Source: Gallionella sp. (lineage in GTDB: Bacteria > Pseudomonadota > Gammaproteobacteria > Burkholderiales > Gallionellaceae). From it: a stretch of DNA of 64,000 bases. The translations under genes were made by a program, and so were the position numbers. Positions 44,189 through 52,239 of this stretch are shown in pieces. The notes beneath the pieces were generated by a model, which saw only the letters and a list, made by a program, of their open reading frames with translations, was not told the origin of the DNA and did no database searches. Numbering within the stretch: position 1 is the first letter of the stretch; each line of letters begins with the position of its first letter. Location of the stretch: assembly GCA_028714075.1 (NCBI GenBank), contig JAQTMZ010000006.1, forward strand, positions 124,001-188,000. The letters are read 5' to 3'.

Positions 44189-44617
44189 ATGCGTCTCTGG
44201 TCATTACATTCCAAGTACCTCGATCCCCAAGGTCTTGTCGCGCTGTGGCGGGAAGCTCTTTTGGCGCAAGCCGTTTTGCGCGGCAAAACGTGTGGTTACC
44301 GCAATCACCCACAGCTGGATCGCTTTAAAAGCCACTCAGCGCCACTTGCAGCCATCTCGCTTTATCTAAAGGCTATTCATGCAGAGGCTGAGCTGCGCGG
44401 ATACTCTTTCGATAAAAGCAAAATCAAACCAACACGGAGGGCGATAACACTGACTGTTACGTCTGACCAGATGGCGTATGAATGGGCGCACCTCCTAGCC
44501 AAACTGAAGGAACGTAGCCCGGCGCTTTACCGGAAGTGGTTAGCTACTGAAGTGCCAGAAGCACATCCCGTGTTTACAGTGCGAACAGGTGAAGTTGAAC
44601 CTTGGGAGCGCCAATGA
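44189..44617 (+). CDS. Pyrimidine dimer DNA glycosylase / endonuclease V-like
   Basis: A 142-aa protein of the Pyr_excise family. MRLWSLHSKYLDPQGLVALWREALLAQAVL gives the N-terminal signature; YRNHPQLDRFKSHSAP and ALYRKWLATEVPEAHPVFTVRTGEVEPWE are also typical. T4 endonuclease V removes UV dimers with its N-terminal amine. Here, however, the residue after the initiator Met is Arg rather than Thr. The ribosome site is weak. Confidence 0.85.
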   Translation: MRLWSLHSKYLDPQGLVALWREALLAQAVLRGKTCGYRNHPQLDRFKSHSAPLAAISLYLKAIHAEAELRGYSFDKSKIKPTRRAITLTVTSDQMAYEWAHLLAKLKERSPALYRKWLATEVPEAHPVFTVRTGEVEPWERQ

Positions 44618-44695
44618 ACATGGTGTTCGTGCCGGTTCTCAAGCAGATCGATCCAGAAGTGACACGACCCTTAGCTCAACATTAGGCCACATGTG

Positions 44696-45199
44696 ATGCA
44701 TCAGTTTCCTATTTCACAGACTCGCCAAGTATTTGGCCTGCTAGGCTGGCTGCTACTAGCGTTTGCCGCAGCTGCTATCGGAGGGGGCGCGTCAGTAAGC
44801 GCGGGGGCATTCTATGGAGAGCTTATTCGTCCTTCATGGGCACCGCCGGGCTGGCTGTTTGGTCCGGTGTGGTCCGCTCTGTACTTGCTCATGGGCATTG
44901 CTGCATGGTTAGTTTGGCGAGTATGCGGCTTCGCAGGCGCTAAGAGTGCACTACTTGTCTTTATCTTCCAGTTGGCCGCGAACGCCTTATGGACTTGGCT
45001 ATTTTTTGTCTGGCGCAAGGGTAGCCTAGCTTTCGTCGAGATACTTCTGCTTTGGGTTCTTATCGCTATAACTATTGGTCTGTTCTGGCGGGTCAGTAGG
45101 TTGTCGGCAGCGTTGCTCTTTCCGTATCTGGCGTGGGTATCTTTTGCATCAGCACTCACCTTGTCTATATGGCAACTTAACCCCGTACTTCTCGGATGA
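44696..45199 (+). CDS. tspO: TspO/MBR-family membrane protein
   Basis: A 167-aa protein with five hydrophobic helices and the conserved TspO features: YGELIRPSWAPPGWLFGPVWSALYLLMGIAAWLVWR, LAANALWTWLFFVWRKGSLAFVEIL and PYLAWVSFASALTLSIWQLN. TspO proteins bind porphyrins and are linked to tetrapyrrole and stress physiology. The start is the ATG at 44696 or an adjacent GTG at 44693. Confidence 0.9.
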   Translation: MHQFPISQTRQVFGLLGWLLLAFAAAAIGGGASVSAGAFYGELIRPSWAPPGWLFGPVWSALYLLMGIAAWLVWRVCGFAGAKSALLVFIFQLAANALWTWLFFVWRKGSLAFVEILLLWVLIAITIGLFWRVSRLSAALLFPYLAWVSFASALTLSIWQLNPVLLG

Positions 45200-45355
45200 T
45201 CTCCAACAAAATTCAGTAAATCGAACCGACCGCAAGCAGTAGTCCGGCTACCTCAAACGTTGAACGACTGTTTTCGGAAGGTGCGATGGTTTGCAACGTG
45301 TCGATTGCGACACTTCGCCAATGACTGCTTTGAAGCAGTCCAACGCAACAAAAAG

Positions 45356-45372
45356 GCCAGCCTCGCGCTGGC
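45356..45372 (-). terminator. Displaced terminator of tRNA-Val
   Basis: Perfect 6-bp stem GCCAGC/GCTGGC with a 5-nt loop. Read on the minus strand it is followed by CTTTTTGTT. It lies about 30 bp beyond the 45-bp att copy, exactly where the tRNA-Val gene would have ended before insertion. The element has separated it from the tRNA by about 6.7 kb. Confidence 0.65.
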
Positions 45373-45402
45373 ATTTTTATTTAGTGGCTTGATGTTAAAA
45401 CT

Positions 45403-45447
45403 TGGTGGGCGATACTGGGTTCGAACCAGTGACCCCTGCCGTGTGAA
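45403..45447. repeat. Left attachment site (45-bp direct repeat)
   Basis: Identical over 45 bp to 52151-52195: it begins TGGTGGGCGATACTGG and ends CCCCTGCCGTGTGAA. It covers the acceptor stem, T arm, variable region and part of the anticodon arm of tRNA-Val. Identity stops on both sides. Confidence 0.92.
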
Positions 45448-45535
45448 TTTGCCAAGTGGCAGATTAATTTTAATTTAATCAACCAAGTACGCTAGCGACC
45501 CCATGCGCTAATGTGCCCAAAAATGCCAGTTTTGA

Positions 45536-45557
45536 CCAACTCTTAACTAGGAGTTGG
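45536..45557. promoter_or_regulatory. Hairpin just upstream of rep
   Basis: Perfect 7-bp dyad CCAACTC/GAGTTGG with an 8-nt loop TTAACTAG, ending 7 bp before the rep ATG. It could be the double-strand origin that Rep nicks, or an operator or attenuator for rep. There is no experimental basis for choosing. Confidence 0.45.
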
Positions 45558-45564
45558 CACAAAA

Positions 45565-46419
45565 ATGGACTTATCACTTCAAAGCAGCGACATTCTTGCC
45601 GCTGGCTCAATATTCCTCAAAAACAAAGAAGAAGCGTTAAACAAAGACGGCCATCAAAACTGGCATCGTCTGGTTCTGCATGATTTCAACAATGGTGAAC
45701 AATTCGAAGGGTTGATCCACAAGTATGAATCGTGGTCTGAACCGTCCGATGAACCGGAGTTTAATTTTCGTGGTGTGCGTGGTGAAGGCGACACCGAAAA
45801 AAATCGTGAGCGTGCGGCGCGCAGGGCTAAGAAAAAGATTCGCCATGCCTGCAAGTCGGCGCGGTTTGATCGGATGCTTACGCTAACAACTGGCGACGCA
45901 ATTTTTGATCGGGATAAATTCCAAAAGATGATCGAAGTATTTATCCGCCTAGTGCGCAAAGCTACAGGCGATGCCCTGCCCTATGTGTTAGCCGTTGAAA
46001 AGCACAACAGCCAGAAAACCAGTGAAGCAAAACGCGGTTCGCTTCATGCGCATGTGGCGGTGCGGGGTCGTCAGGATTACAAGCTGCTTCAATCTGTTTG
46101 GAATTATCGCATTTGCGCTGGTCGCGGCTTCGTGCGGGTAAGCAATGGCACTAAAAAAATGAGTTCAGGCAACATCGCAAGCTATATTTCAAAATACATC
46201 AGCAAATCTATTTCGGATGTTGCGGCCAACAAAAAGAGCTACTGGATCTCCCACAACATAGCTGCACCTGTGCGCACCGTGATGCTGTTTAAAACCTTTG
46301 ATGAGGCTTTATTATGGCTAACGAAATTCTATAACTCGAAGGGTGCATCGTGGGGCTTTGGTAGAGGGCGCTGCTGGCAAGACTTCTCCCTTGGCGTGTT
46401 CTGGCTCCCTGCCGGATAG
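45565..46419 (+). CDS. rep: HUH-type rolling-circle replication initiator
   Basis: A 284-aa Rep protein. The motifs appear in order: FDRMLTLTTGD (motif I), GSLHAHVAVRG (motif II, the HUH metal site as HxH) and NIASYISKYISKS (motif III, a Y-x3-Y pair plus lysine as in phiX174 GpA and related phage Reps). It would nick the element's origin and stay covalently attached. Similar Reps occur in filamentous-phage-like and satellite elements. It lies just inside the left att site, opposite the integrase end. Confidence 0.82.
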   Translation: MDLSLQSSDILAAGSIFLKNKEEALNKDGHQNWHRLVLHDFNNGEQFEGLIHKYESWSEPSDEPEFNFRGVRGEGDTEKNRERAARRAKKKIRHACKSARFDRMLTLTTGDAIFDRDKFQKMIEVFIRLVRKATGDALPYVLAVEKHNSQKTSEAKRGSLHAHVAVRGRQDYKLLQSVWNYRICAGRGFVRVSNGTKKMSSGNIASYISKYISKSISDVAANKKSYWISHNIAAPVRTVMLFKTFDEALLWLTKFYNSKGASWGFGRGRCWQDFSLGVFWLPAG

Positions 46420-46624
46420 CGCAGTTCGCCTACCCCTCTCAAAAGGGTTCTATGGGCGTGTTATCAACGAAGTGCAGCAGTATCACGCCGCCCGCGAGCT
46501 GAAAGTGGCAACAAGGCTGATCCCACTCACTGGCAAGCGGTTTTGAAGTAGTTGCGCAAAATCATCTCTGGTATTTTTACAATGAAAGGTTGCATTGTGT
46601 ATATATACGCTTTACACTACTATT

Positions 46625-46903
46625 ATGATTAAATCCTTCGCTCACAAGGGACTTGAAAAGTTTTTCAAGACAGGAAGCAAGTCTGGTATTCAGGCTGCAC
46701 ATGAGAGCCGCCTTAGTGCGCAGCTTGCCAAGCTGGATTCTGCCAAATCGCCGCAAGACATGAGCTTGCCAGCGTGGCAGTTGCATCCCCTCAAAGGCAC
46801 GCTGAAAGGCTATTGGGCGGTATCTGTATCGGGCAACTGGCGCTTAACCTTCCGGTTCGTTGGGCAAGATGCTGAAGTGGTGGATTATCAGGATTATCAC
46901 TAG
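46625..46903 (+). CDS. higB: HigB-type toxin
   Basis: A 92-aa RelE/HigB-family mRNA interferase: MIKSFAHKGLEKFFKTGSKSGIQ at the N-terminus, PAWQLHPLKGTLKGYWAVSVSGNWRLTFRFVGQDAEVVDYQDYH at the end, a close match to the classical HigB pattern. The start is the ATG at 46625. A dyad GTGTA-N11-TACAC just upstream (about 46596-46616) is a plausible HigA operator. HigA follows 10 bp later. Confidence 0.92.
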   Translation: MIKSFAHKGLEKFFKTGSKSGIQAAHESRLSAQLAKLDSAKSPQDMSLPAWQLHPLKGTLKGYWAVSVSGNWRLTFRFVGQDAEVVDYQDYH

Positions 46904-46913
46904 GAGAAAAATT

Positions 46914-47201
46914 ATGAGCCGCATGTTTAACCCCCCGCACCCAGGGGAAGTACTAAAAGATGGGGTAATGGTAGAATGTGTAACCGTGACCGGCTTGGCC
47001 AAGCAACTTGGCGTAACTCGCGTGGCTCTTTCTCGCGTACTCAATGCACATGCCGGAATTTCTGCCGATATGGCTCTCAAGCTCGCTCGTGTTTTCGGTG
47101 GATCGGCAGAGTCTTGGCTCTACATGCAGGCCAACTATGATTTATGGCAAGCTGAACGCCGTGCTGTGCAACATAGCAAACGCGCCCATGTTGCAGCGTA
47201 A
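46914..47201 (+). CDS. higA: HigA-type antitoxin
   Basis: A 95-aa HigA-family Xre regulator: FNPPHPGEVLKDGVM, then a helix-turn-helix (GLAKQLGVTRVALSRVLNAHAGISADMALKLARVFGGSAESWLYMQANYDLW). It starts after TAGGAGAAAAATT. It neutralises HigB and autoregulates. The pair probably stabilises the integrative element. Confidence 0.93.
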   Translation: MSRMFNPPHPGEVLKDGVMVECVTVTGLAKQLGVTRVALSRVLNAHAGISADMALKLARVFGGSAESWLYMQANYDLWQAERRAVQHSKRAHVAA

Positions 47202-47240
47202 AAACGCTCAACAGTAGCGGAAGCGTTGAGCAAACCCGCT

Positions 47241-47975
47241 ATGGAAGAAAATAAAAGACCTCAATACAAGGATAAGTCCCAACTATTGAACAAATGTGAA
47301 CAGCAGCTTTTCTCAAAGCTGCGCGAAGCCGCGCCTAAGCTCGTTATCCTCTCTCAAGTCAGCATGTCGCAGCTATTCGATATCACGGGAGCAAAAGGAT
47401 TTTTACAAGTTGGTGAGATTGGCAGAAAAAGCGTTGATTTCCTGATTTGTCGAGAAGATACCAGCATCATGTTGGCAATAGAACTCAATGGGCCAATGCA
47501 CGATAAAGCCAGTCAAAAAATTGGCGATAAAAAGAAAAAAGATGCGCTAGAAGAAGCCGGAATACCGCTAATCATCATTAAGCCTGACGCTATTCCTGAT
47601 GTAGGTAGTTTGAGAAAAATTCTTGCAGAACACATCGTAGCAAGAACAAAGCATGAAGCCACAAAAAATGGAACAACTCCATTGAAGCCAAATGCCCACG
47701 CAACAAAACCATTGAAAGCTGAAGAGCCATTGCAGAAATATGGAGTTGTCATAGGCAACACATCCAATTCCTGTAAACACTGCGGTGGCAATAATCTGGA
47801 AGTCAACTTTGCCAGAAGCTACTATTTTCGCTGTCTTGAATGCAATAAAAATACCGCGATCAAAGTGCTTTGCCCAACATGCAACCGGTCTGAAAAAACA
47901 AGAAAACAGAAAAACAATTTTTTCACCGAATGCGCACACTGCAACACATCAAAACTATTTCATAGCAATGCATGA
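47241..47975 (+). CDS. DUF2726 nuclease-like protein with zinc ribbon
   Basis: 244 aa from the ATG at 47241. Residues ~10-125 are a DUF2726 domain (LLNKCEQQLFSKLREAAPKLVILSQVSMSQLFDI, RKSVDFLICREDTSIMLAIELNGPMHD, GIPLIIIKPDAIPD) with the acidic residues of a PD-(D/E)XK-like core. A linker (~130-175) leads to a C-terminal set of four CxxC pairs (CKHC, CLEC, CPTC, CAHC), i.e. two zinc ribbons. It is cargo of the tRNA-Val element. A nuclease activity is plausible but unproven. Confidence 0.8.
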   Translation: MEENKRPQYKDKSQLLNKCEQQLFSKLREAAPKLVILSQVSMSQLFDITGAKGFLQVGEIGRKSVDFLICREDTSIMLAIELNGPMHDKASQKIGDKKKKDALEEAGIPLIIIKPDAIPDVGSLRKILAEHIVARTKHEATKNGTTPLKPNAHATKPLKAEEPLQKYGVVIGNTSNSCKHCGGNNLEVNFARSYYFRCLECNKNTAIKVLCPTCNRSEKTRKQKNNFFTECAHCNTSKLFHSNA

Positions 47976-48282
47976 GCTGAGTTCAAGGTAGAGGGCGGGA
48001 TGAGTCCGTTTACAGCGACAGCACGCGCAGCGTGCGGCGGTGGAAGCGGGCGCAGCCCGCTATACTTGTATAAGGGACACATTCCCTATTCAAGTTAATG
48101 ACTAGTTGCAAAAAGGGTTTGTTACTAAAACTGGGTTCTTGCTTGGTTACTAGATGGCGCGCCAAAAGAGATAAAACTGGGCACTGGGAATTGAATGTTC
48201 CACTCATTTAAGCAATCTATATACATCATAGCCATTGGAATCCAATAATCCCTAGGCTAGTAATAGTTTATGTACACCTCGT
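47976..48282. other. Intergenic region in the tRNA-Val element
   Basis: About 300 bp between convergent genes with no gene I can support and no convincing terminator. It includes a short GC-rich block (CGCGCAGCGTGCGGCGGTGG) typical of shared intergenic debris. Confidence 0.4.
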
Positions 48283-50160
48283 TCAAGATAAAACTTTTGG
48301 CCTTACCTCTGCCCAAACTCCTTCCAATAAGCTGCGAAATTCGGTATCAAGAGATACGGTGTGAATATTTAGATCATCCAGTGTTGCCTTGTACAACCAT
48401 TCACCTCCTTGCTGCAAAGCCTGTTTCAACAAAATGCGAGCATCACCTTCCTGACCAAGTAGATAAAAGGTGTACGCTTGATTGCCCCACACTACATACT
48501 TTTCGCTGACCTCTTTTTCTGCCTGAGTAAACAATGTGGCGGCAGCCTGCAAATCAGCCAAGCGTGCAGCCTCTTTAGGCCAGTTTTCCTTGGCACGGCA
48601 TAACAGCGCATACCCTTTACTGTTGCGTGCTTTCGCCACCAGCTCACGAAATTTCGCTTCCGGTGCGCTGCCATAGCGCGACTCTACTTCGTCGCACGCG
48701 GCTATAGCCTCAACTTCGCGTTTCAACTTGCCAAGGGTAATGCCCTTGTTGACCAGTGCTTGCGCCACCTGTATACGCAACTCTACTTCTGGTGCGCTGC
48801 CATAGCGCGACTCTACTTCGTCGCATACGGCTATAGCCTCAACTTCGCGTTTCAACTGGCCAAGGGTAACGCCCTTGTTGAGCAGTGCTTTCGCCACCAG
48901 CTCACGAAATTTCGCTTCCGGTGCGCTGCCATAGCGCGACTCTACTTCGTCGTATACGGCTATAGCCTCAACTTCGCGTTTCAACTGGCCAAGGGTAACG
49001 CCCTTGTTGACCAGTGCTTGCGCCACCTGTATACGCAACTCTACTTCTGGTGCGCTGCCATAGCGCGACTCTACTTCGTCGCATACGGCTATAGCCTCAA
49101 CTTCGCGTTTCAACTGGCCAAGGGTAACGCCCTTGTTGAGCAGTGCTTTCGCCACCAGCTCACGAAATTTCGCTTCCGGTGCGCTGCCATAGCGCGACTC
49201 TACTTCGTCGTATACGGCTATAGCCTCAACTTCGCGTTTCAACTGGCCAAGGGTAACGCCCTTGTTGACCAGTGCTTGCGCCACCTGTATACGCAACTCT
49301 ACTTCTGGTGCGCTGCCATAGCGCGACTCTACTTCGTCGAACATGACTATAGCCTCAATTTTTCGGTTCAACTGACTAAGGACGACGCCTGCGTTGAACA
49401 GTGATTGTGCCAACATCGCGCCGTTGGCTTTGCCGCCTCGCGCTGCCTGTAACCAGTGCTCTGCAGCCAACGCCAAATTCCCCTTTTTGTACGCATCGTG
49501 CGCGCGAGCATTCCAATCGTCAAATCCGTACTCTGCCTCAGGTTTGTGTTTTAGGGCTTCGACCAATTGGCTGATGGGATCATCATTAGTTGATGATATT
49601 TGTATCTGAACTGAGTCATCTATGATCTTCTGCGGTGTAACAATCTGGTTCTGTTGTTCAGCAATTTGTGCTGCAGCTTCTATTTTCAGCCTATCGATGC
49701 TACCGTCAAACTCTTGACGCTTTGTCGTGGCCGCATTTATCTGAGCGGCAATATGAGAATCCAGTTCCTTAAGCTTCGTATCAATAGCTTTTTGCCCTTC
49801 TTTCTTTATCCATTCTTCTGCCGCAATGCGTGCTTCTTTCTGTGCGCGGCTGGCAACCGTGAAATAGCCGAGCAGGCCTGCCATTAAACCAAACACTGTC
49901 AAGACAATTGACAGGTCGCTGATTCGTGCAGAGAAGCTATCTAGTAATTTATTTTGCTGCTCGATCCGTTTATCCTGCATCTCAATACGCACCGTTTGGG
50001 CTTGTATATCTTTTTGCAAGGACTCCTTGAGTGCGTCAGTACGAGCTTGGCTGAGTTCTTTGTAAGCTAACAAGTCGGTTTCGGTTACAGGATGACCTGC
50101 TGCCAGAACACAAAGTGGTAAAAGGAGCGATAAACAAGCGAGGAATATTTTTCTGTTCAT
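48283..50160 (-). CDS. Membrane-anchored TPR-repeat protein with near-identical 43-aa units
   Basis: 625 aa. A signal peptide (MNRKIFLACLSLLLPLCVLAAG) precedes a coiled coil (~25-75), a hydrophobic segment (SIVLTVFGLMAGLLGYFTVA, ~85-104), a second coiled coil (~110-175), then a repeat region with six 43-residue units: V.AIAVYDEVESRYGSAPE..., each ending (NKGVTLGQLKRE). Two unit types alternate (EAKFRELVAKALL and EVELRIQVAQALV). A C-terminal TPR-like part follows. The repeat number suggests ongoing expansion or contraction. It is transcribed against the flanking element genes and is probably cargo. Function unknown; a scaffold at the envelope is likely. Confidence 0.82.
   Translation of the reverse strand: MNRKIFLACLSLLLPLCVLAAGHPVTETDLLAYKELSQARTDALKESLQKDIQAQTVRIEMQDKRIEQQNKLLDSFSARISDLSIVLTVFGLMAGLLGYFTVASRAQKEARIAAEEWIKKEGQKAIDTKLKELDSHIAAQINAATTKRQEFDGSIDRLKIEAAAQIAEQQNQIVTPQKIIDDSVQIQISSTNDDPISQLVEALKHKPEAEYGFDDWNARAHDAYKKGNLALAAEHWLQAARGGKANGAMLAQSLFNAGVVLSQLNRKIEAIVMFDEVESRYGSAPEVELRIQVAQALVNKGVTLGQLKREVEAIAVYDEVESRYGSAPEAKFRELVAKALLNKGVTLGQLKREVEAIAVCDEVESRYGSAPEVELRIQVAQALVNKGVTLGQLKREVEAIAVYDEVESRYGSAPEAKFRELVAKALLNKGVTLGQLKREVEAIAVCDEVESRYGSAPEVELRIQVAQALVNKGITLGKLKREVEAIAACDEVESRYGSAPEAKFRELVAKARNSKGYALLCRAKENWPKEAARLADLQAAATLFTQAEKEVSEKYVVWGNQAYTFYLLGQEGDARILLKQALQQGGEWLYKATLDDLNIHTVSLDTEFRSLLEGVWAEVRPKVLS
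48662..49435. repeat. Six tandem 129-bp coding repeats, alternating in two types
   Basis: The anchor sequence GGTGCGCTGCCATAGCGCGA begins at 48662, 48791, 48920, 49049, 49178 and 49307, exactly 129 bp apart. Alternate units are nearly identical (A-B-A-B-A-B), i.e. a 258-bp higher-order repeat. All units are in frame in the TPR protein. Confidence 0.92.
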
Positions 50161-50331
50161 GGTTTACCTTGGTACATTTGCGTGTTGGCCAGAATAACCC
50201 TCCGCTCAAGTAACACGGGGGCTCCAAATACATAACCCGCAACATAACAGCAAATACCTTTCATTGATATATGTCGAAATATATAGGCCGCTAGCGCAGC
50301 TGTGGGTGTTTGAAGCCCTTGAAAATTAAAC

Positions 50332-50360
50332 TTGACACACAAAGTTCGCGTAACTACACT
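50332..50360 (+). promoter_or_regulatory. Promoter of the RHH-like/excisionase/integrase genes
   Basis: TTGACA (50332-50337), 17-bp spacer, TACACT (50355-50360), 35 bp before the RHH-like gene. It is a strong housekeeping-type promoter in the region divergent from the TPR gene. Confidence 0.65.
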
Positions 50361-50395
50361 CCGCAACATTCACTTAACTGTCACGGAGAATGTTA

Positions 50396-50791
50396 ATGTC
50401 AAAAGCCGCCGAACTTCATAGTTTTTGGTCGCTGCCGGATAACTCACGCCTTACCAGCAAACAGTATTCCTTCCGCCTGCCCGTGCATGTGGCCGCCAAG
50501 ATTGCCGCCTTGTGCGACTTGTATCCGCAAAAAACTCGCACCGAAATCGTGGGCGACCTTCTTTCTACGGCCATAGAAGATTTGATTAAAGGAATGCCGT
50601 ATGTTGAAGGAAGGCTTGTCGGTCATGATCCAGAATCCGGCGAGGAGTATCACGAAGACATCGGGCCAAGCTCGCGGTTTTGGGAATTGGCAGATAAACA
50701 CTACAAGTCCATAGAGCGCGAAATGGGCAACAAGAACCCGCCTAGCCTCCAAGAAGCCATGCGAAAACCCAAAACCGAGGCAGAGGGTTAA
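50396..50791 (+). CDS. Ribbon-helix-helix-like regulatory protein
   Basis: 131 aa from the ATG at 50396, six bases after GGAGA; an ATG at 50390 is too close to that site. QYSFRLPVHVAAKIAALCDLYPQKTRTEIVGDLLSTAIEDL (about residues 22-62) has the strand-helix-helix pattern of CopG/Arc proteins. The acidic C-terminal half is of unknown role. It probably regulates element genes, since it precedes the excisionase and integrase. Confidence 0.65.
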   Translation: MSKAAELHSFWSLPDNSRLTSKQYSFRLPVHVAAKIAALCDLYPQKTRTEIVGDLLSTAIEDLIKGMPYVEGRLVGHDPESGEEYHEDIGPSSRFWELADKHYKSIEREMGNKNPPSLQEAMRKPKTEAEG

Positions 50792-50845
50792 GCGTGTATT
50801 TCTTTTGTCATATCTCCCCTCCTCTACTTTTAGCTCGGATAGCTC

Positions 50846-51178
50846 ATGCTGCTCTGGTCGCTCAATGAGACGGCTTTGCAATTGGGCAAGGTTTCAGTCC
50901 GCACGGTTCGCCGCTTGGCCGATGAAAGGAAGATTATTCCTGTCAAGGTTAGAGGCTCTCTTAAAATTCTGCCGGCGTCGGTACATTCGTTTGTGGCAAG
51001 TCAGACACAACAGGTGCATAATTTCGAGCGCGTGGGGTCGGTAGCGTGGAAAGGAGATGATCCATGCTATACAAACGCGAAGGCTCACCGTACTGGTGGG
51101 TCAGATATACCAACGCAACCGGCAAAAGAACTAGACGCACTACTGGCACAACTGACAAAAAGGAAGCAGAAGCATTAG
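50846..51178 (+). CDS. Excisionase-like helix-turn-helix protein
   Basis: 110 aa. The first ~50 residues form a MerR/Xis-type winged helix (WSLNETALQLGKVSVRTVRRLADERKIIPVKVRGSLKILPASVHSFVA). The remaining residues overlap the integrase gene start in another frame (115 bp of overlap), which may couple the two. It likely directs excision of the element. Confidence 0.7.
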   Translation: MLLWSLNETALQLGKVSVRTVRRLADERKIIPVKVRGSLKILPASVHSFVASQTQQVHNFERVGSVAWKGDDPCYTNAKAHRTGGSDIPTQPAKELDALLAQLTKRKQKH

Positions 51179-52194
51179 AGGCAAAGTGGAAAGTCGAAGC
51201 TCACCAGAAAAAATACTGGGACGTAGAGCCGACACGAACCTTTGACGAGTTGATGCTGAAATATCTCAAGTCAGTTTCAGGAGAGAAGAAGGCCGAAGAG
51301 CGTGATGGCTATGTCGTTAAGCAGTTAAAGCCGCATTTCACAGGGCGCGAATTGGGAACGCTAAAACGTTGCGATACTCGCGCCTATATTGATAAGCGGA
51401 AGACTGATGGCGTAGCAGCTGCAACGATCAATCGTGAAATTGGATTGCTTTCTGCGGCAATCAACTATGCGCGCAAGGAATGGGATTGGAACATTCCAAA
51501 TAACGTACAGGGGATGCTGCAAAAAACACCCGAAGGCAGAGTGCGAAGTTTGACCTTTGCTGAGGGGCGACAATTGATTGAAGTAGCAGAAAATCACACA
51601 CGTTCTCCGCTCTTGGTGCATTTCGTCCGGCTGGCATTAAATACAGGATGCCGAAAGAACGAATTGATGAAGCTGGAATGGCGTCGTGTGGATTTAAAGA
51701 ACAACCTCATTTTATTAGAGGGTAGCAACACGAAAAGCGGGCGGCGTCGCTCAATTCCGCTCAACGAGGAAGCTAGGTTGGCGTTGTTGGGATTAGCTCG
51801 TTATCGTGCAGAAAAATGTCCGGATTCACCTTGGGTGTTTGTTCGTCCCAATGGGGAGCGGTTGCAGGAATTGGACACAGCCTTTAAGTGGCTGCTCAAG
51901 CAGGTAGGGATCGAGGATTTTAGAATTCACGATCTGCGCCACACTTGCGCGTCATGGCTGGTAAGTCGAGGAGTGCAACTGTATGCGGTGAAGGAATTGC
52001 TTGGTCATTCAACCATCAAGATGACGGAGCGATATGCACATCTTTCACCAGATAATGTTCGGGCTGCTGTGAGTGTACTGGATAGTGGGCACAATTATGG
52101 GCACACTGACTTAAAAACCGAGATGGTCAAAACTAAAGCATTGATTTATATGGTGGGCGATACTGGGTTCGAACCAGTGACCCCTGCCGTGTGA
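51064..52194 (+). CDS. int: Tyrosine recombinase (integrase)
   Basis: A 376-aa phage-type integrase. An N-terminal arm/SAM-like domain is followed by a catalytic domain with RKNELMKLEW (first Arg), HDLRHTCASWL (HxxR), LLGHSTIKMTERYAHLS (H and Tyr nucleophile). It starts after GGAGATGATCC. The last ~15 codons (VGDTGFEPVTPAV) are read through the att site into tRNA-Val antisense, so its C-terminus depends on the integrated state. It should integrate at and excise from tRNA-Val(CAC). Confidence 0.93.
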   Translation: MLYKREGSPYWWVRYTNATGKRTRRTTGTTDKKEAEALEAKWKVEAHQKKYWDVEPTRTFDELMLKYLKSVSGEKKAEERDGYVVKQLKPHFTGRELGTLKRCDTRAYIDKRKTDGVAAATINREIGLLSAAINYARKEWDWNIPNNVQGMLQKTPEGRVRSLTFAEGRQLIEVAENHTRSPLLVHFVRLALNTGCRKNELMKLEWRRVDLKNNLILLEGSNTKSGRRRSIPLNEEARLALLGLARYRAEKCPDSPWVFVRPNGERLQELDTAFKWLLKQVGIEDFRIHDLRHTCASWLVSRGVQLYAVKELLGHSTIKMTERYAHLSPDNVRAAVSVLDSGHNYGHTDLKTEMVKTKALIYMVGDTGFEPVTPAV

Positions 52195-52195
52195 A
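52151..52195. repeat. Right attachment site (45-bp direct repeat)
   Basis: Second copy of the att core, which is the 3' portion of the intact tRNA-Val gene and also the 3' end of the integrase gene. Confidence 0.92.
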
Positions 52196-52225
52196 GGCAG
52201 TGCTCTACCGCTGAGCTAACCGCCC
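52151..52225 (-). tRNA. tRNA-Val(CAC)
   Basis: On the minus strand, 75 nt including encoded CCA. Acceptor GGGCGGT/ATCGCCC, D arm TTAGCTCAGCGGTAGAGC, anticodon stem CTGCC/GGCAG with loop TTCACAC (anticodon CAC, codon GUG), T arm with GGTTCGAACC. Its 3' 45 nt are the att core, so the mobile element rebuilt the gene on insertion. Confidence 0.95.
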
Positions 52226-52239
52226 CGAAGAGGGCGCGA

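Larger units (their letters stand above)
45403..52195. mobile_element. Integrative element in tRNA-Val (about 6.75 kb)
   Basis: Bounded by perfect 45-bp direct repeats (45403-45447 and 52151-52195) identical to the 3' part of tRNA-Val. It encodes a two-tyrosine HUH replication protein at one end and an excisionase plus tyrosine integrase at the other, the latter reading into the tRNA. Cargo: HigBA, a DUF2726 protein, a TPR-repeat membrane protein and an RHH-like protein. There are no structural phage or conjugation genes, so it is best described as a replicating integrative element or satellite. Confidence 0.88.

Noticed and set aside
44170-45262. Integron-cassette-like run (glycosylase, TspO) with GTTGGGC and GTTGAAC resembling attC core sites
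   Set aside because: The putative cores have no complementary partners at proper spacing, no attC hairpin is visible and no integron integrase is nearby.
45403-45447. A second tRNA-Val gene
   Set aside because: Only the 3' 45 nt of the tRNA are present; it is the att repeat and cannot fold into a tRNA.
46343-46546. 67-aa frame overlapping the rep 3' end
   Set aside because: It lies within rep in another frame and lacks a ribosome site; it may contain the remnants of the rep tail but cannot be supported as a gene.
48662-49435. Regularly spaced repeats that might be read as a CRISPR-like array
   Set aside because: The whole 129-bp unit repeats, there are no unique spacers, and all units are in frame in one TPR protein.
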